64,000 bases of DNA from Dryococelus australis (lineage: Eukaryota; Arthropoda; Insecta; Phasmatodea; Phasmatidae): assembly GCA_029891345.1 (NCBI GenBank), contig CM056999.1:25021418-25085417 (forward strand). The letters are read 5' to 3'. Made by a program: the position numbers and the translations under genes. Position 1 is the first letter of the stretch. Every line of letters begins with the position of its first letter. Under the pieces are notes generated by a model. The model had not been told where the DNA came from, made no database searches, and saw only the letters and a program-made list of their open reading frames with translations. Below, one piece after another: positions 62,518-64,000 of this stretch.

Positions 62518-62608
62518 ACATTACTGGATGCCGCCATCTTGGTAGGTGACCATCATCTTGGTATACATCACCCATCCACCATCTTGGAAGACAGTGCCCA
62601 TTAGCAGT

Positions 62609-62628
62609 TGACCTTTGACCTGTGACCT
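62609..62628 (-). promoter_or_regulatory. Three consecutive nuclear-receptor half-sites with 1-bp spacing
   Basis: TGACCT, T, TGACCT, G, TGACCT: three perfect half-sites, each one base apart, making two overlapping DR1 elements. Located in the same repeat as the site at 61853. A binding role is inference. Confidence 0.45.
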
Positions 62629-62640
62629 AGCTCGTGTTGC

Positions 62641-63465
62641 TCGGGAATCAATCACATTAATGCCAGTTTTTATTTCCAGCATGCACTATTCGGTTAAAAT
62701 TAAATTGCCAACTCTATTCCAGGACTCGTTGCTCGGAAGTGATCTTCTCCATTCTTAAGCTTAGCTTAATTGCTATTGTGCCTAGCACACTGTGCTCAGG
62801 TCCACGCCAGTGTGACCACGTCAAGTATTGTATTGTTGCAGTTGTTCCAACACGCACTGCACGTAACATCCTCCCCTTATGGACGGTATACATCAGCAAA
62901 CTTTGCAGTAGGATAGGTCTACGTCAGTTAGGAGATATTCTGCTTCGTACCCCGCACCCCTACACCCCCTGTCATCACTTATGATTGCAGTGGTTCTTAT
63001 CCTAGTCTTTATCAATGATACTATTCTGTCACTTCATGCTTAGTTTTCTAAGCAAGTGCCAGCGATATCGTTACATCATTTCCTACAACACGTACATGTT
63101 AAGCAAGCGAAGTCTGTTTCAAAAATTCTCGACGCACCCTTTTTTGAGTTGGCCTTCCATGTAGTCGTAGTACCTTGTAGTTTCCCCTCGTCATGTACTT
63201 GCAGGTATTTATGGGGGATTTACTGAGACAAACTTCACACTTATTTTGAGCATAGTTCACACACTAGAACTAGCCTTCCCTTCCACCAATATTGGATTGT
63301 GGGAACAGAACAGTATTCATAGGTACACTGTATGTGAAACTGCGATACTAATTTGGTAATTTCTTCTCCCCAGACCAGAAACCACTAGGAACCTGTGACC
63401 CCCAAAGTGGCCAAGGCCATGCGTCCTAGCAGTGACAAACATATTTCTCATACAGGCGAATCCCT
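62641..63465. other. No recognised feature
   Basis: Mixed composition with short plus-strand frames (for example 62739-62984) that I cannot place. It could be the upstream part of the same unit as the ORF that follows. Confidence 0.4.
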
Positions 63466-63963
63466 GTGAGTGCAATACAGCTTGGTGGGGTAATTTGCAA
63501 CATCCCGATGCCTTTTGTCAAAAGGAGGGGATTGAAGGAAAGGGTCAGAGAGACACTTGTTGCATCAGGTCGAGCTCACGAATTTCAACGCTCTCTAGTT
63601 AAATATATTTCTAGCCTTCTACCCAGAGAACAGGTGCAAGCTCTCAGACATTTGCAACAGCCAAAAGAAGTTTCTGTGCTACGGCATCTGTTTACACCAC
63701 CTACACGCTCCGGACCTGCAGCGTATACCAGAGTGCATCGTCGAGTATTTGTGACAGCCAGACTTGTCACATACTCCTGCGATTGTGCACCTAACACCAA
63801 TTCTGCTTCTTCCACCCCCTACCAGCAAACCTCAGGTCCACTTAAACTTACACCCCAGAACACGTCCGCTCTTTTGAAACGTCGCCCAGGTAGCCTTACA
63901 TTGTCCATACCTGCCAAACGTAGACTTGCTCTGCAAGTCAAGATTTCTTGCCCTGCCAAGTAG
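63466..63963 (+). CDS. Unrecognised 165-codon ORF at window end
   Basis: An open frame from ATG (63466, or possibly GTG-containing text upstream) to TAG at 63961-63963. An acceptor-like TCATACAG lies just before it at 63449-63456. The product is basic and polar: an N-terminal half with amphipathic stretches (FQRSLVKYISSLLPREQVQA) and a Ser/Thr/Pro-rich C-terminal half ending in Lys/Arg clusters. It has no catalytic motif, signal peptide or transmembrane segment. It could be the leader or gag-like frame of an unclassified element, given the LTR-like fragment at 60861, or chance. It does not match the CARMIL text expected downstream of 47338. Confidence 0.25.
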   Translation: MSAIQLGGVICNIPMPFVKRRGLKERVRETLVASGRAHEFQRSLVKYISSLLPREQVQALRHLQQPKEVSVLRHLFTPPTRSGPAAYTRVHRRVFVTARLVTYSCDCAPNTNSASSTPYQQTSGPLKLTPQNTSALLKRRPGSLTLSIPAKRRLALQVKISCPAK

Positions 63964-64000
63964 ACACAAGGCCAGTTCTGTATACCGGCAAGTTTCCTGC

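Larger units (their letters stand above)
61770..62640. repeat. Unclassified repeat with GACC-rich and CCATCTTGG motifs
   Basis: Recurring words: TTGACCCCGGTGACC near 61843 and 62177; TGACCTTTGAC at 61853, 62090 and 62609; CTGCCATCTTG, GCCGCCATCTTGG and CCACCATCTTGGA near 61803, 62530 and 62577; and ATTACTGGATGCC on both sides of the poly-T run (about 62447 and 62521). A/T-rich linkers separate them. This looks like a short-unit repeat that has been duplicated and shuffled. No ends or target duplications are defined and there is no coding capacity. Confidence 0.5.

Noticed and set aside
1-64000. CRISPR array, bacterial operon or prophage
   Set aside because: Spliced host exons, TTAA and TA transposons and tRNA-derived SINEs show eukaryotic DNA. 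The tandem arrays are diverged and lack alternating unique spacers of fixed length.

Overview
The window reads as nuclear DNA of an arthropod, probably an insect with a large, repeat-rich genome. It carries one recognisable host gene, cut into short exons with GT-AG introns, in a sea of transposable elements. No species can be named from this sequence alone.

Host gene. Five plus-strand coding exons (12522-12664, 35708-35823, 45050-45187, 45618-45783, 47186-47338) join in frame. Together they encode about 238 residues of a CARMIL / LRRC16-type protein, the capping-protein regulator that links Arp2/3 and myosin-I. They cover the last leucine-rich repeats and the start of the segment after them. 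The introns are about 23.0 kb, 9.2 kb, 0.43 kb and 1.4 kb. The gene continues beyond 12522 and 47338, but I found no further exons.

Layout. 2.3-4.7 kb: Ty3/gypsy-type fragment (minus). 5.0-6.6 kb: non-coding TIR element of a family here called TAGTCC. 7.0-9.3 kb: broken hAT-like transposon. 9.6-12.0 kb: gypsy LTR-gag fragment (minus). 12.5 kb: CARMIL exon. 13.5-14.7 kb: SINE, a short MITE and a pogo-like end. 15.0-21.5 kb: gypsy remnant (minus), itself hit by a TIR element. 21.5-26.4 kb: pogo-like element interrupted by a piggyBac. 26.9-33.9 kb: second TAGTCC copy interrupted by a non-coding LTR element. 34.8-35.0 kb: 96-bp tandem repeat. 35.7 kb: exon. 35.9-38.2 kb: gypsy fragment (plus). 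39.1-41.2 kb: gypsy tail plus hAT-like remnant. 41.5-44.5 kb: two unrelated diverged tandem arrays. 45.0-47.3 kb: three exons. 47.6-48.9 kb: second pogo-like family. 49.0-56.6 kb: fullest gypsy remnant (minus). 56.8-58.6 kb: uninterrupted copy of the pogo-like element. 59.5-64 kb: LTR-like promoter pieces, a repeat rich in nuclear-receptor half-sites, and one unrecognised ORF.

The most informative observations are two natural before-and-after pairs. The piggyBac and the non-coding LTR element each sit inside a repeat whose second copy in the same window has the empty site. All LTR elements are old and broken. All identifications are from reading the sequence; family names rest on remembered motifs, not on searches.
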